DNA of 64,000 nucleotides from Ascochyta rabiei (GCF_004011695.2 NC_082405.1:1054001-1118000); one strand, 5' to 3'. Numbered from the stretch's first letter, positions 10,484 to 22,312 are shown. The notes: a model not told the origin generated them from the letters alone. A program made the numbers and translations.

Positions 10484-11051
10484 AGTGAGTGTAGCAGAGC
10501 CTCAAGAAATTGGCGAGAGGTCGAGGGAGGCGGCGTCGGAGGGGCAAGCGGTGGTGGTCGAGGCTGTTCGGATACTGAAGTGACGGTCAAGCTCGATCGA
10601 TGTGTCTTCTTGGGTCGCCGCGCACATTCCGCGCTAATTAGAAGATCCCCGCCAAACCCACGCGCAAGCCATCTTTAAGTACACCACCTCCCTGCAAAAC
10701 ACACATGTGTCCTCGTCTTACTTGGAAGTCTTTGACAATCACAATCTGCTCCAGGCAGCAGCCCTTGCATCCAGGGCTGTCATTGTCTCCAGCCAGCTCT
10801 CTCATATCTGCTCAACGTGCCAACATGCGTCCCAGACAAACCTGCTCGGACATGCGTAGTCAAGAAGCACATGCTTGAACTTGATGTAGGGAAACACAAA
10901 CGCACACCAACATGCAATCAAGTGTAACCAAAAGCAAGCTACACACACGTGAACTAATCAAACAGTCATTCGGAGACGTGTCCATCCCATACATTATACT
11001 AGCATTACGGTAATATAGGCAACAGAGCTCTGAGTCTGGGTCTTTTTACAA
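10484..11051. other. SEC24 promoter / 3' end of the PIL1-type gene
   Basis: This 568-bp gap holds the SEC24 upstream sequence and the 3' flank of the eisosome gene. I see no other feature. Confidence 0.6.
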
Positions 11052-12385
11052 TTAAGCGACATGTTGAAAAGCAGTTGGCTGTGGCTGCGAGGTCATCTCA
11101 GTAGCTTGTCGTTGCTCCAACCTCTCCGCTTCGGACACTGGGTATGGGGGCTGACTCCCAGCGTCGGTGCCTTGCACACTCGACTCCGCGTGACGGCCAT
11201 CTTCTACAGTACCGACATCGTCCTGATACTGTGTAGTATCCTGCGCAAGCGTAGTACCAGCTCCACCAATCGGCGCTCCGGGCATCGCCCCTACACCCAG
11301 GTTGCCTGAGTTGGAGTGGATCGGCTCGACATGCAACTCGTAGTTGCGGAGGTCATCTTCAGCGTCGTTGAGCACTTGTCGAGCTTCCTCTGTACCTGCA
11401 AAAGGAGGGTGCAAATCTCCAGGAACGACAGGTGTGTCATCGACGAGATTCAGAAGTCGACGGGCATGCTTAGCCAAGATAATTTGCTTCTCAGCACGCT
11501 CAATCGTTGCTGCAAAGTGGTGGTCGTATGCCTCCTTGAACTTCTGACGAGTCTGCGTGTAGTCAGTATGCTGCTCCAACTGCATATCTGCTTAATACTT
11601 ACAATGTTGGTGAGCTGCGCCTCAGCAACCAAGCTCTGCGCTTCTGCACGGACAAGCTCCTGTTCGAGCTGAACAATCTTGGTACTCTGAGGCTCCTTGT
11701 ACTTGAGTTTGGCGATCTCATCCGAGATCTACGTGAGGGTTAGTAGATTGCGCGCCCGAGCATGCTCAACGTCTGACCTTAGCCTTGTGGTCTCGGCTGG
11801 GCTGTACTGAGCTCTCAGTGTTCCGGATCTGCTTCAAGACTCCTCGGTAGTCCTCCAGAGCTTGCGCATAGAGATCCTCTTGCTCTGCAATCTCCGCCAT
11901 GAGGACACCAAGCTTGTCTGATACCTCGGAGATTGTCTCGTCCTCGGTTGCTTCACCCCACTCGGAGAGTTGCCTTGCGACACCGACACGTTCGCGCGCT
12001 GCGACCTCATGGGCGCCAATCACGTGGTTCTCGGTCTTAATGATCTTGTATAGCTTCTTCGAGAGCTCCGGCTGTTGTGTGCCGCGCAGAGATGCCATGG
12101 TAAAGCGGTGCTTCGACGGCTGCTTCTCGGAGACACTAGAGGTGCCCTTCTTGGATCGGACGGAAAGTGATCGGTTCCTGACACAGGCAAACCCATGGTT
12201 AGCGAACACGCCTGGGAGATTTGGGGCAGCGAAGGACTGGGAGCCCACGGTCCGGATTGTGGACGAACAACGGCCGAAGATGCTATGTCGACAAGTGAGA
12301 CAATGCAGATGAAGCGTGCGTAATTAAGCCGAGCCATACGAGTGCGGTAGGTTGTGGGGAAATCAAACGGACAAGGGGCTTACAT
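11052..12385 (-). CDS. Eisosome core protein, Pil1/Lsp1 family (PilA/PilB-type BAR protein)
   Basis: Four exons (12385..12384, 12177..11778, 11728..11603, 11552..11052) give 342 aa. Pil1/Lsp1 proteins form BAR-domain scaffolds under plasma-membrane furrows (MCC/eisosomes). Diagnostic blocks are SLRGTQQPELSKKLYK, DKLGVLMAEIAEQEDLYAQ, VLKQIRNTESSVQPSRD, LEQELVRAEAQSLVAEAQL and LLNLVDDTPVVPGD. The tail from about residue 240 is low-complexity. The first coding exon contributes only AT: intron 12383..12178 (206 nt, GTAAGC...TCAG) splits the start codon, and splicing gives MNRSLSVRS, matching the MNRTLSIRG-like start known for filamentous-fungal PilA. Two further introns are 49 and 50 nt. An in-frame ATG upstream in the retained intron (MGSQSF) gives an unrelated N-terminus and was rejected. 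Confidence 0.93.
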
Positions 12386-14708
12386 GTTGGATGTTTTCTG
12401 CGATTTCTCTCCTTGTGTATTGTTTGCTGTCTGCTCATCGCTGTGGTTAGCACATTGTTGGATTTTAGCGATCGCCTCGCGCAGTAGCTCAAGAGGTTGA
12501 AGTTGACGATAAGGCGATCATCTTACCTTTTTGAGAAAACAAGGCGGGTTTTTTGAAACGCTCTGATCTCTGCAGTGCTGGGGTCGGAGTATGAATCTGT
12601 TTGAGGTTCGAAGGCGGGAGTTCAGGACGTCACGCAAGCAATCAGTGATGTCATCGCCAATGCAACTCGATAGCTTACCGCCCATGTACCACAAGACATC
12701 GCTTCTGCCACATCCACAACGGTGCCGTTCAAGTACAACTGTTTCAAGCAACACAAGCCCGAGTAAAGCGAAACAATCTTTTGCACTCGCGGCTATGATG
12801 AAAGAGTCACGACGCTCATATACTCCATACGGGGTGGGTATCGTTGCAGCAGCTTAATAGTTATGCAGGCATTGCAAAGGTGAGTTGGATTGCGTTCGGG
12901 GATACCTTTCCTCAGCTATGCTTGCAAAAGGGAGGCTGCCTAGGTGCGTCAGTTGCAGTCGCCTACTCACTGTTCTTAAAGCGCACGTACTGTGAGTGGG
13001 CGACTGCGACGGCTGCAGCATGGACTGAGCTCGCAATCGGATGTTGGCGCCAATTTTCAACTGTTTGTCCACGATAAAACGGATATTCGGTCCAATATTA
13101 GAATAATTGCTATTTGAGCTTTGTGTCACAATTCGCGATAGGAATGAGCTACTGTTATTCAGGGGACACACCTTCCAGTTCGGTCAAGAGTCACTTAGCT
13201 CATGATGATCGCGAGCGTGGAGCTGACATGACGTTCACTCGACCTGACGGAAGCACAGAGGGCGAGACTGCGGTTGAGTGTTCTAAACCCTGTAAGCAAT
13301 GCGGTGCAACAGATAAATGGAGCTCCATTTAGCTCCATCTGCGCTAGTCACTCCTGACGATCTTTGCTCCCGCGGAGCATCGTATCTTCCGGGTTACTTT
13401 TCCTCTTAGAAGCTCTAATCAGGAAGTTGGTGCTACAGCTTTGAAATTAGTCAGTATTGTGCGGTCTGCTTCCGTGGTTGTTCGCACCGATTGTTCAATC
13501 AACACGCGATTTGCAGTCTGCTCCTGTCATCTAAAACCCGCAATCCAAATGGCTCGAGTGGCTCTTGGCTGTTGCTTCCTCCTGCAAGTGGTTGCAAAAT
13601 CGTACGGGGGTCCCTTCTGTGCCAATCGCGTTGGAATTATTGACAACCACTGGGATCCTTGTCGCTCCACCGATACGTTCTGGCTTGGCAGTGGAGAGCG
13701 ACCATGAACGGCCATTACTGACCTGTAAGCTTCTGGACACCATTCACCACCTTCCCCAATCTATCAACTAGACATTTTTGCATCCCGAAATCGCATGTTC
13801 GTGGGATCTTGGTCTCCATACCAAGACGGATAGCCGCGCGAAAATCACCACCGTGACCTACACCCGAGTGGCTACTGCATGATCTCCCACCCTTGATGTT
13901 TCTTACTAGACGAACGATCCTAGCTTCACAGCAGCCTTGCGCGATGTTGAATATGAAGGGTCAATTTCATGGCTGCAATGAAAGCACGAGTCGGTCAGAT
14001 ATGAAGGTCCGACACTATCCATTCTGTTGCCTACGCTTGGGTTGTAATCAAGCTCATAATCAGACACTCGTTAACGGATTGGTCAAAGGCCTAGTCACAT
14101 ACGAGTAGCACATTGAACACATGAGATCCCTGTCTGGCTGCTCCGGCCATGCTCACAAGAGGAGCTGAGGCCGACAGAGCCACATCTCAAGACGCGTGTG
14201 CGGGATCCAACGTGCTGTCAGCCACTCCATCAACACTGCCAAGCAGCTTCGACTATCTGAAGGCCCCCAGATGCTCGGTATGACCGTCTCCCAGAGCCCT
14301 GTTTATGCCTCATTTGCATGCAGCACGCATCCCACTCCCTTGGTCAACGTACAACATCTTGGCACGGCTTACAATACCCTTGTATCAAAACGGCCACTTC
14401 GTGCACGAACCTAATCTTTCACAAGTGGGTCCGGTGCAAATCAGGGACCTTACAGGCTACCCGAGTTACAAGGGGTGTGCTTGCACTGAGCATCTAGTGA
14501 TCTTTTACAAGAAGAAAACCCCGGCTGTGGCAAATCATATTTCTAGTTCTACACAGTACTCCGTTCAGGCACCCCCCTTGTTCCGACCTCTCTGCCATAC
14601 CGTGTGGATCCGCGGGTGGCTCTCTCCACATTACTGACGCGCAGGTGTATAAAGTAACAAGGTTTCTCGCCATGTTGCCTCATCTGCCACCTCACTACAC
14701 CCGCCAAG
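12386..14708. other. Large intergenic region, 2.3 kb
   Basis: Neither strand shows a convincing coding region: every ORF is under ~110 codons with unordered composition. A 10-bp direct repeat with the core AGCTCCAT occurs near 13321-13339. A tRNA-like hairpin near 13810-13850 does not fold as a tRNA. The last 300 bp is the catalase promoter. Confidence 0.5.
14648..14654 (+). promoter_or_regulatory. TATA box of the catalase gene
   Basis: TATAAAG lies 61 bp upstream of the catalase ATG, followed by a C/T-rich stretch. It is the only clear TATA element next to a start codon that I saw. Confidence 0.5.
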
Positions 14709-17047
14709 ATGGTCAAGTCAGGACTCATTGCAGCTTTTGCTGCTTACGCACACGTTACTCAAGCTGCATGTCCTTTTATGGACAACGATGCTCGTGATGT
14801 GCCTGCCAGTCATCCTCAGGTCAAACGGGCAGATGGCTCCTACGACGTCCCATCAAACACCAATGAATTCATGTCACGGTTCGAAGTCAACGATACCGGT
14901 GTTTACATGACTTCCAACTCCGGAACACCCATCGAAGATCAAGAGAGCCTCAGCGCTGGTGAAAGGGGACCCACACTCTTGGAAGACTTCATCTTCCGGG
15001 AAAAAATCATGCACTTCGGTGAGTCTGTCAAAGAATACAAGCTTACAAAGACTGACTGATGCTCAAGACCACGAGAGAGTCCCAGAGCGCGCTGTCCACG
15101 CACGAGGAGCTGGCGCTCATGGTGTCTTCACGTCCTATGGTGATTGGTCGAATATTACAGGCGCCTCATTTCTGAGCACACCAGACAAAGAGACTCCTGT
15201 TTTCATTCGATTCTCGACTGTTGCTGGTAGCCGTGGCTCTGCCGATACAGTGCGTGATGTACACGGTTTCGCTGTTCGATTCTATACCGACGAGGGTAAC
15301 TTTGGTAAGCTCTTGAGAGACTCCCGGCCTTACCAAACAGTATGCTGACTACCGTATAGATGTTGTGGGCAATAACATCCCTGTATTCTTTATACAAGAT
15401 GCGATTAAGTTCCCAGACCTGATTCACGCAGTGAAGCCTAGGCCAGACAACGAGATCCCGCAAGCAGCAACCGCCCACGATAGTGCTTGGGACTTCTTCA
15501 GTCAACAGCCTTCTTCCCTGCACACTCTCTTCTGGGCCATGAGCGGTCACGGTACAATCCGGTCGTTCAGACACACCGATGGCTGGGGAGTGCACACCTT
15601 CCGCTTCGTTACTGATGAGGGCAAGACAAAGCTTGTCAAGTTTCGATTCAGGACTTTGCAGGGTAAAGCGTCTCTCCTGTGGGAGGAAGCTCAGGTCACT
15701 GCAGGCATGAATGCCGACTTCAACCGACAGGATCTGTTCGATAGCATCGAGAACGGCTTGTTCCCTGAGTGGGTCTTTGAGGCTCAGATCATGGAGGAAG
15801 ATGACCAGTTGCGATGGGGTTTCGACCTTCTTGACCCCACCAAGATCGTTCCTGAGGATATCGTTCCTTTCACACCTCTTGGCAAGCTAACGCTAAACCG
15901 CAATCCTCGCAACTACTTTGCCGAGACCGAGCAAATCATGTACCAGGTCGGCCATGTTGTTCGTGGTATCGATTTTACCGAGGACCCACTGCTGCAAGGT
16001 CGACTGTTCTCCTACCTCGATACCCAGCTGAACCGCCACAATGGTCCCAACTTTGAGCAGCTGCCCATCAACCAGCCTCGCGTCCCTGTTCACAACAACC
16101 AGCGTGATGGGGCTGGTCAGATGTATATCCCACTGAACACCGCAGCGTACAGCCCTAACACTCTCAATGCTGGATCGCCCAAGCAAGCGACACAGAAGGA
16201 GGGCCGCGGTTTCTTCACCGCTCCTAATCGCTCTACTGGAGGACGTCTTGTACGCGCTGTCTCGTCTACGTTCGCGGATGTTTGGTCGCAGCCGAGATTG
16301 TTCTTCAACTCTCTACTTCCCGTTGAGCAGCAATTCGTTGTCAACGCTATCCGCTTCGAGACTGCGCAACTCAAGAGCGATGTCGTCAAGAAAAATGTTC
16401 TGATCCAGCTCAACCGTGTCAGTCATGACGTCGCAGTCCGTGTCGCTGAGGCTATCGGTATGACCGCACCTGACGCCGATGACACCTACTACCACGACAA
16501 CACCACGACTGGTGTCAGTGTCTCCGAAGCGCCCCTGCTCAAGATTGACGGCCTCAAAGTGGGCTTCTTGACTTCCAACTCAGCTAGCAGCGACACCGCT
16601 TCGAGCCTCAAGACAGCCCTCAAGGAGGTCAACGTTGGCTTCACCGTCGTTGCTGAGCATCTCGGCGAAGGCATTGATCAGACTTACTCCGCAACTTCTG
16701 CTGTTCAGTTCGATGCTATTGTCGTGGATGGTAGCGCCAGCACTCTCTTTGCGGCTCCTGGTAATCTCGCCAACACCAACTCGACTGCCTCGAACACGAC
16801 TTCGAGCTGGCGCTCAACTCTGTTCCCTGCTGGTCGACCCCTACAGATTGTGCAGGAAGGCTACAAGTGGGGCAAGCCTGTTGGCGTAGTTGGCACTGGT
16901 AGCGAGGTGTTTTCCGCTGCCGGTGTTGAGGCCGGTACACCTGGTGTGTATGCGTTCGGCACAAACGGCACGGCATCGATTGTGGACCAGTTGTCCGAGG
17001 GTCTGAAGACCTTTAAGTTCCTGGACCGATACCCTCTGGATAACTGA
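14709..17047 (+). CDS. Secreted large-subunit catalase (CatB/Cat-3 type)
   Basis: Three exons (14709..15018, 15068..15304, 15360..17047) give 744 aa; the introns are 49 nt (GTGAGT) and 55 nt (GTAAGC). It decomposes hydrogen peroxide; large-subunit fungal catalases are secreted or wall-bound homotetramers. A signal peptide is visible ([19 protein letters not shown], ~19 residues), followed by a dibasic KR site near residue 40. The catalytic His114 is in ERAVHARG and the distal Asn is in [11 protein letters not shown] (about 187-188). The proximal haem Tyr is in RLFSYLDTQ. After a linker, residues ~580-735 form the flavodoxin/DJ-1-like C-terminal domain found only in large catalases. Several NxT/NxS sites occur near the C-terminus. 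The last codons and stop are duplicated just downstream (separate entry). Confidence 0.96.
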
Positions 17048-17094
17048 GGAGGTTTTTAAGTTTCTGGACCGATACCCTCTGGACAACTGAGGAG
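17009..17094 (+). repeat. Tandem duplication of the catalase 3' end
   Basis: About 40 bp covering the final codons ([11 protein letters not shown]), the stop and GAGGAGG are repeated immediately downstream with two substitutions. The first copy ends near 17050 and the second covers about 17055-17094. The second copy is outside the coding region because the first stop is intact. Confidence 0.85.
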
Positions 17095-17768
17095 GCTGTC
17101 CCGCAGGAACTTTGTATATTATTATTTTCGTGTAACTATCTTTCAAGCAAGCAAGCACGTAAATTCACAAGTGTGCACAGTTCCTTTCTCAATCACCTTG
17201 ATCTTTAGACTGCTTACAGTGATACCAGTGGATTGTCAACTTCGTGACACCCCACATTGACCCACAATGTGCCTCACCGCCAAGGCTGTCCAACGGGAAG
17301 CGTAGAATGTTCGAAGAGCAAAGGTGTCTCATTCAAGAAGCACAAGAGCCAATGAAGCTAAATGGCGCAGTGACTGCGCCCGGAGACGCCACGGCCGACG
17401 CCTCACCGCTGATTGGCCGAAATCATTTCACACCCCCTGTTTTACGGCTCGAGTGATGCCGGTCACCTATCGTATCATTAGATTCTCGCATCGTGAGCGG
17501 ATACTCGGCCTAGGTTGCGTAACTATGCAACTTAATCTGCAGCCATTGAAAATCATGGAAGCGCTGCATGAAATCATACGTGTCTCCCCTTCCAAGCTCC
17601 GTCTTATACACACATGCTGCAACGTCGCCCAAACTGGATCACTCGCAACTTCACCTACTTACTCAGCGCTGGATCGAACAGCGGCCGAGTCTACGAATTT
17701 GGCGTTACAGCATTCGAAAGCCAAGCTCGAATCTCAAGCCTGTCGCTAGACGTACTTCGACAGTCGCA
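17048..17768. other. Intergenic between catalase and the next gene
   Basis: This 720-bp stretch holds the catalase 3' flank with the short duplication and the presumed promoter of the following orphan. Its last 200 bp could be coding if that gene starts at 17568. Confidence 0.5.
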
Positions 17769-18476
17769 ATGGCAACTATCAAACAACACCATTCGCTCCT
17801 CCATCGCCACCACAGCGAACGCTCGAAAGAGCATGTTGGGCCTGGGCCGAACGTCTTCGATGGAACCGACGCCGTCACTGCACACAAGAAAGTAGCAGTA
17901 TCACGGGTAGTTGAAGCCTACGACGCACTACGAGCGGAGAACCGCAGCAGTTCGCCCACGGCCGAACAGAGTACACCTGAGGACCCCTTCGCCTTTGAAT
18001 CACTGGTGGTTTCACTCCCCAACGGCGAGGTCCGTACGTTCAAGTACTTGCTCCGAAAATGGGACTCCAATCAGCACCCAGATCCCGAATTCGAAGAAGC
18101 GGTGACATCCTGGCGGCCACAGTTCGAGGAAGCAGCAACCAAGCACTTTTTCCGGCGAATAGCCCTGTGGAATGAGTCTGAAGAGATCATGTTGGCGGCG
18201 AAGCAGCAGAAAGCCATGGAGTTGAAGAATGGAAGGAGAAGAGACCGCGCGATTTCTATGAGTAAGATGTGGTCGAGGGAGCGAGGGCGTGCGCTGGATA
18301 ACGAGGGCAGTGTGAGGGATGAGCTGAAGCAGGTTGCTACGAGAGAAGGTTTGGCGCAGCTGTTATGGACGTTGTTGAACGACCAGACCCAACCTTTATG
18401 TCCGGAGCTGTTCGAGGTGTGCAAGGAGGCTGTGAAGGCGAAGTATAGTATTCACACTATTGGAGGGACGCAGTAG
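17769..18476 (+). CDS. Hypothetical protein, 235 aa
   Basis: A single-exon frame of 235 aa starts at MATIKQHH; the frame is open upstream to an ATG at 17568, which would give 302 aa. I prefer 17769 because of its better start context (G at -3) and because the upstream residues look non-coding. The N-terminus is His/Arg-rich. The middle (about residues 85-160) looks globular, with FAFESLVVSLPNGEVRTFKYLLRKWD and FEEAATKHFFRRIALWNESEEIML, and is followed by a basic helix-forming stretch. No family is recognised and no signal peptide or membrane segment is visible. Alternative: a 302-aa product with a basic, possibly mitochondrial, leader. Confidence 0.65.
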   Translation: MATIKQHHSLLHRHHSERSKEHVGPGPNVFDGTDAVTAHKKVAVSRVVEAYDALRAENRSSSPTAEQSTPEDPFAFESLVVSLPNGEVRTFKYLLRKWDSNQHPDPEFEEAVTSWRPQFEEAATKHFFRRIALWNESEEIMLAAKQQKAMELKNGRRRDRAISMSKMWSRERGRALDNEGSVRDELKQVATREGLAQLLWTLLNDQTQPLCPELFEVCKEAVKAKYSIHTIGGTQ

Positions 18477-18815
18477 CTACATGGCTGACGGTCTGCGCGG
18501 CGTTTTGTGGAGTGCGGTTTTGTATATAGCATACGGGGAGGCTCAGCCCAATGGTCTTCTAGTGAGCTCAAACACTTCGACATATTTGACAGTGCCGAAC
18601 ACAGTCATGAGAAGAGAGAGTGGGTTGGTTGTGAACAATATTGAAGTCTGTTGGGGGGAACACTTTCCACAGCTCTGAGTCCTTCTCGGTAATGACATCA
18701 TCGCTATCCGATCCGACAGAACTCCGATCGGAACGGTACCTAGGTAGCTCATAGCTACGATGCAGCTCATCATGAAGCTCTGCAAACTCCAGAACTGCGC
18801 TTATCGACACACACA
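18477..18815. other. Intergenic, 339 bp
   Basis: Promoter of the alpha/beta hydrolase. Nothing else is seen. Confidence 0.6.
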
Positions 18816-19662
18816 ATGCCGTTCCTCACAATCAGCAACAAGAAAATCCACTACGCAGATCTGAAGCCTGAGGGCAAGGATGTGCTCGAGACGTTCATCT
18901 TCATGCACGGCCTCGGCTCCTCGCAGAATTACTACCACGCAGTCGCGGAGAGGCTGCGCGCAAATGGCTTTCGATGCATAATCTTCGATAACACTGGTGC
19001 TGGCCGATCGCCATACACCGGTACCGGGTCCAGCATCCAGAGCCTTGGAGACGACGTCATCGGCATTCTGGATGCTCTGGAGGTGCCAAAGGCTGTGGTA
19101 GTAGGCCATAGTATGGGAGGGTATGTGCAGTCCACCACAGAAGACATGCTGCGATACTAATTGTTACAGCATCGTAGTAGCTCACCTTGCAGCCGAACGT
19201 AGCGACCGAGTCGTTGCTGCGATTCTGATCGGTCCTGTGTACCCGAATGAGGGCGCTGTACCAGTCTTCGAGAAGCGTATCGAGGCAGTCCAGAAGGATG
19301 GCATGCAGCCTATGGCAGATACAGTCCCCCAGGCTGCGGTTGGTTCAAAAGCGTCTCCTCTGGCATCAGCATTCATTCGAGAGCTTCTCCTCGGCCAGGA
19401 CCCCGCCGGCTACTGCTCCAACTGCCGAGTGATCATCAATGCCAAACCGCCGAGTTACAGCAAGATCAGCATCCCTATCCTGATCCTGGCTGGCGAAGAG
19501 GACAAGAGTGCACCGCTTGAGGGTTGTAAGAAGATGTTCGAGGAAATGGGCACGAGCGAAAAGAGACTAGAGGTTATGAAGGGCGTCGGCCACTGGCACT
19601 GCCTCGAAGCGTTCGAAGAAGTGGCTAAGCTGATCGAGGGCTTCTACCACGAGATTCAGTGA
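18816..19662 (+). CDS. Alpha/beta-hydrolase fold protein (3-oxoadipate enol-lactonase-like)
   Basis: Two exons (18816..19120, 19170..19662) with a 49-nt intron (GTATGT...ACTAAT...ACAG) give 265 aa, typical of small soluble alpha/beta hydrolases. The oxyanion-hole region FMHGLGSSQNYY is near residues 30-41. The nucleophile elbow is GHSMGG with Ser99; the intron interrupts the second Gly codon of this motif. The acid is probably the Asp in LAGEEDKSAPL and the base the His in GVGHWHCLE. No signal peptide or anchor is present, so a cytosolic enzyme is likely. The substrate cannot be read from the sequence; similarity in layout to enol-lactonases and esterases is inference. No neighbouring aromatic-degradation genes support a beta-ketoadipate role. 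Confidence 0.92.
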
Positions 19663-21007
19663 GCAGTTTGGCATGGGTTCGAGAACTGTGGGCAAGTTTG
19701 GTACACTCAAATACTTAGCGCATTTCGAGCCCCCGGCTGCAGACTCGGAGTTGTCCCCGCTTGTGGTGGCGCGAACGATCTGGTGTTGTTCTCCTCGTGA
19801 CAGAGTCATTGGCCGAGTACCTGCTCCCAGTCATCTGCATGAGAAACCTTGGCGCATGTGTGTTGCACCACGGCGTCTGTGACCGACGTCCATTGTGCGG
19901 CAAAATCAGGGGTCTCAACTGCCTCTCATCCTGCGCCAGTTTACCGCAGCCTCTTCTGCGGATGGGCTTGTGTTGAGCAGGGCCTTGGAAATTCTTATCT
20001 GGGCTGCTGTCTCCAACGCTCTCCTTCAACCACAGCCCGCGATATCGTGCGTTGCCGCTCCATTGAGTTTTGACCCCAAGTCCTGACACGTTGCGGCGAA
20101 GCTTGCCTGATACAGACAGGTGATCTTGGCGGGATGTCGCTATTGATGGCGTTCTCACATATGATTCGGTCCCTCCCGCCCACCGTGCGCGCCATGGAGC
20201 GCGAGGCTGCAAGTCGACATGCCTCGAACTTCGCCCACTCACACAGGCCGTCACAGGTGCGGCCAAGTGATCTCCGTTGCTGTTCTGGCTCCTTCGATAA
20301 GGGTCCGCGTCCATGGGCTTTTTGCATGTGAAGATGAATACCACGATACATCAACCGCCCGCTCAGCAGACATGTTCGGGTCTGGCACGCGTACTGCGCC
20401 TGTCATTGTCCGTTTCATCCATCGAGAGCCTTGACATTGATTCTCCAGTTTTATTCCGGCACTAGACCTCTCGGGCTTCTAGCTCTGCAACCCCGGAGGT
20501 CCACTTTTGAGGCGGTGAACTCAAGCTCCAAAGTCCGCCCACAGCCCAGCCGCACTTCTGCTAAAGATCGTGCATGTCCTGCGCGCGCATCTAGGTGTTG
20601 GCAGTCTTCAACCAACCAAAAGCCGAGATCTACATATCCTGTCGTTTGACTTTCTTTATATCTCGGCTAGTCGCTCTGCAACTGACCACGCTGGTTCATT
20701 CAATAGTGCTGCGGGTCGTCTCACAGCCTACATCATCTGATTTTCTTGCCTTTGCATATCTTCCTCGTCCTCCGAGCTTTGTTGCACTTCGTTCAGCGTT
20801 CTTTGCTCCAACGTCAATTCTTTTCAAAGACGCATTCGCACTGGCTGCTGGTAAGGCCCCTTTCACGCAGTGCCTTCCTGATTGGACGCAGCACTGACGA
20901 AGCTAAAGGATGCCGAAATCACTATACGCATCAACAGTTCAACGAGTTCAAATTTCAATTACTACGTCACGGCCCACTCCTTGTCACCGCCTCTTTATGG
21001 ATCGACA
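19663..21007. other. Intergenic, 1.3 kb
   Basis: A 209-codon minus-strand ORF (19715..20344) and several shorter ones are present, but their composition is Arg/Ser-rich and disordered, so I do not call them. A possible 5' intron of the following gene (GTAAGG near 20851 to CAG near 20870) is weak. Confidence 0.5.
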
Positions 21008-21877
21008 ATGAATCGAACCGACAGTGGATTCGTAGAGTCCCTTCTCTCACAGCCATCCAACGGACAAACAACACCCTTGCACAGAAGCAACACCGCACCT
21101 CATCGCCGTCGCACGGCGAAGGCAGCTCCGAGCTCGGTTGAGACTTCGGACGTTATCAACATGTCAACACACCGACCGGCTTCTGAGAAACGACCACGAC
21201 CATCAAACCACAGGTCAGCCTCCTCATCCGAAAACTCAACTGCCAGATCAAGATCAAAGGGTCGCGGTCATGATTCGAAATTATCCTCCCGTCGCACTTC
21301 TTTTACCATCGTGGACCCCTCTAGGCCAGCTCGTCACTACAGGGTAAAGAGCTCTCAACCCCTATCGCCCGCTAGCCAGGATGTCGACGACGTACTCGCA
21401 CTACACTTCCGCAGTTGTAGTCTGTTTTCGAACCCATCTTACCAGACCAATTCTGCCCTACCGAGTCCGACATTATCTCACCAAGACAATTTCGGTTTTT
21501 CTAATGCGGCTCCACGTTTCAGTATGGACGAGATGGCCATGGTCGAAGAGCATGCCTCACCACAGGAGACAGAGAGCGCATGCGTACAGATTCCCACTAC
21601 CACGACGCATTGGATCTCGCCCAACACGCGGAAGCGTGACTACGAGAGAATAGACCGAGCCAACACTGGCCTTCGAGGACTGGTGAGGAGGGTGGTTCCG
21701 CGATGTGTCTCAGGCCCACCGGAGAGATTCTACGAAAAAGATCAGTCGGACGCTGGATCCGTTCGACGCTACAGACTGGATGTTATCGAAAGTCGCATCA
21801 ACGAGAAGGACATCATACGGCTCCCTGCCCACGCCTCGGAACGGCCTAAGCTGAAGTCGAGATGGACTTGCTTCTGA
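21008..21877 (+). CDS. Conserved-looking fungal hypothetical protein, 289 aa
   Basis: The frame starts MNRTDSGFVESLL and ends KLKSRWTCF. It stays open 42 codons upstream but has no upstream ATG there. The first ~190 residues are disordered and rich in Ser, Arg, Pro and Thr with RS/SR clusters (possible nuclear or phosphorylated region). The C-terminal ~80 residues look ordered: THWISPNTRKRDYERIDRAN, then GLRGLVRRVVPRCVSGPP, then SDAGSVRRYRLDV. This basic C-terminal block resembles uncharacterised proteins of filamentous ascomycetes, from memory of the pattern only; no function is known to me. No membrane segment is visible. Confidence 0.75.
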   Translation: MNRTDSGFVESLLSQPSNGQTTPLHRSNTAPHRRRTAKAAPSSVETSDVINMSTHRPASEKRPRPSNHRSASSSENSTARSRSKGRGHDSKLSSRRTSFTIVDPSRPARHYRVKSSQPLSPASQDVDDVLALHFRSCSLFSNPSYQTNSALPSPTLSHQDNFGFSNAAPRFSMDEMAMVEEHASPQETESACVQIPTTTTHWISPNTRKRDYERIDRANTGLRGLVRRVVPRCVSGPPERFYEKDQSDAGSVRRYRLDVIESRINEKDIIRLPAHASERPKLKSRWTCF

Positions 21878-22312
21878 GAAAGCAAAAGCACACACGAGAA
21901 ACGGCGGCACATTCTTTGCTTATTCGCGCGGCATCACGATACCCACGGCATATGCGCTTGTTGGATTTTACGCACTATACCTACTTAGAGCCTGGATTTA
22001 TTGGTCTTTGGTCTTGCATAGCACAGCGTGTCATTAATTTCTAGTATATATTTAGAAGCGGGACGGAGGGCGGGTCGACAGAGGAGAATCTACAATAAAC
22101 AACCGTGAAAGATGCGAACGTGCTTCCTGTGATGCTTGTGGTCTGTTAGACAAAGCCGGTGCTCTCTGTGGCAATGACACTACATACAGCCACCAGCATC
22201 ATTGCTCACCAGACAACGCCCGCTCGCCTACACAGGGCACAGGTGACGTGACAGCGCAGATGGGAGGCAACCAGTGTCTTTGGTATCGCAACGTATTACT
22301 CATTTCTCTAGC
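21878..22312. other. Intergenic, 435 bp
   Basis: A convergent 3' flank between the orphan gene and the cytochrome b5 gene. Nothing else is seen. Confidence 0.6.

Noticed and set aside
13798..13855. tRNA-like hairpin with CTTGG...CCAAG stem
   Set aside because: There is no T-loop consensus, no matching acceptor strands and the loop lacks U33. It is a simple hairpin.
19715..20344. Minus-strand ORF of 209 codons
   Set aside because: Arg/Ser-rich, no ordered segments, and no codon-level sign of coding. A chance ORF in GC-rich sequence.
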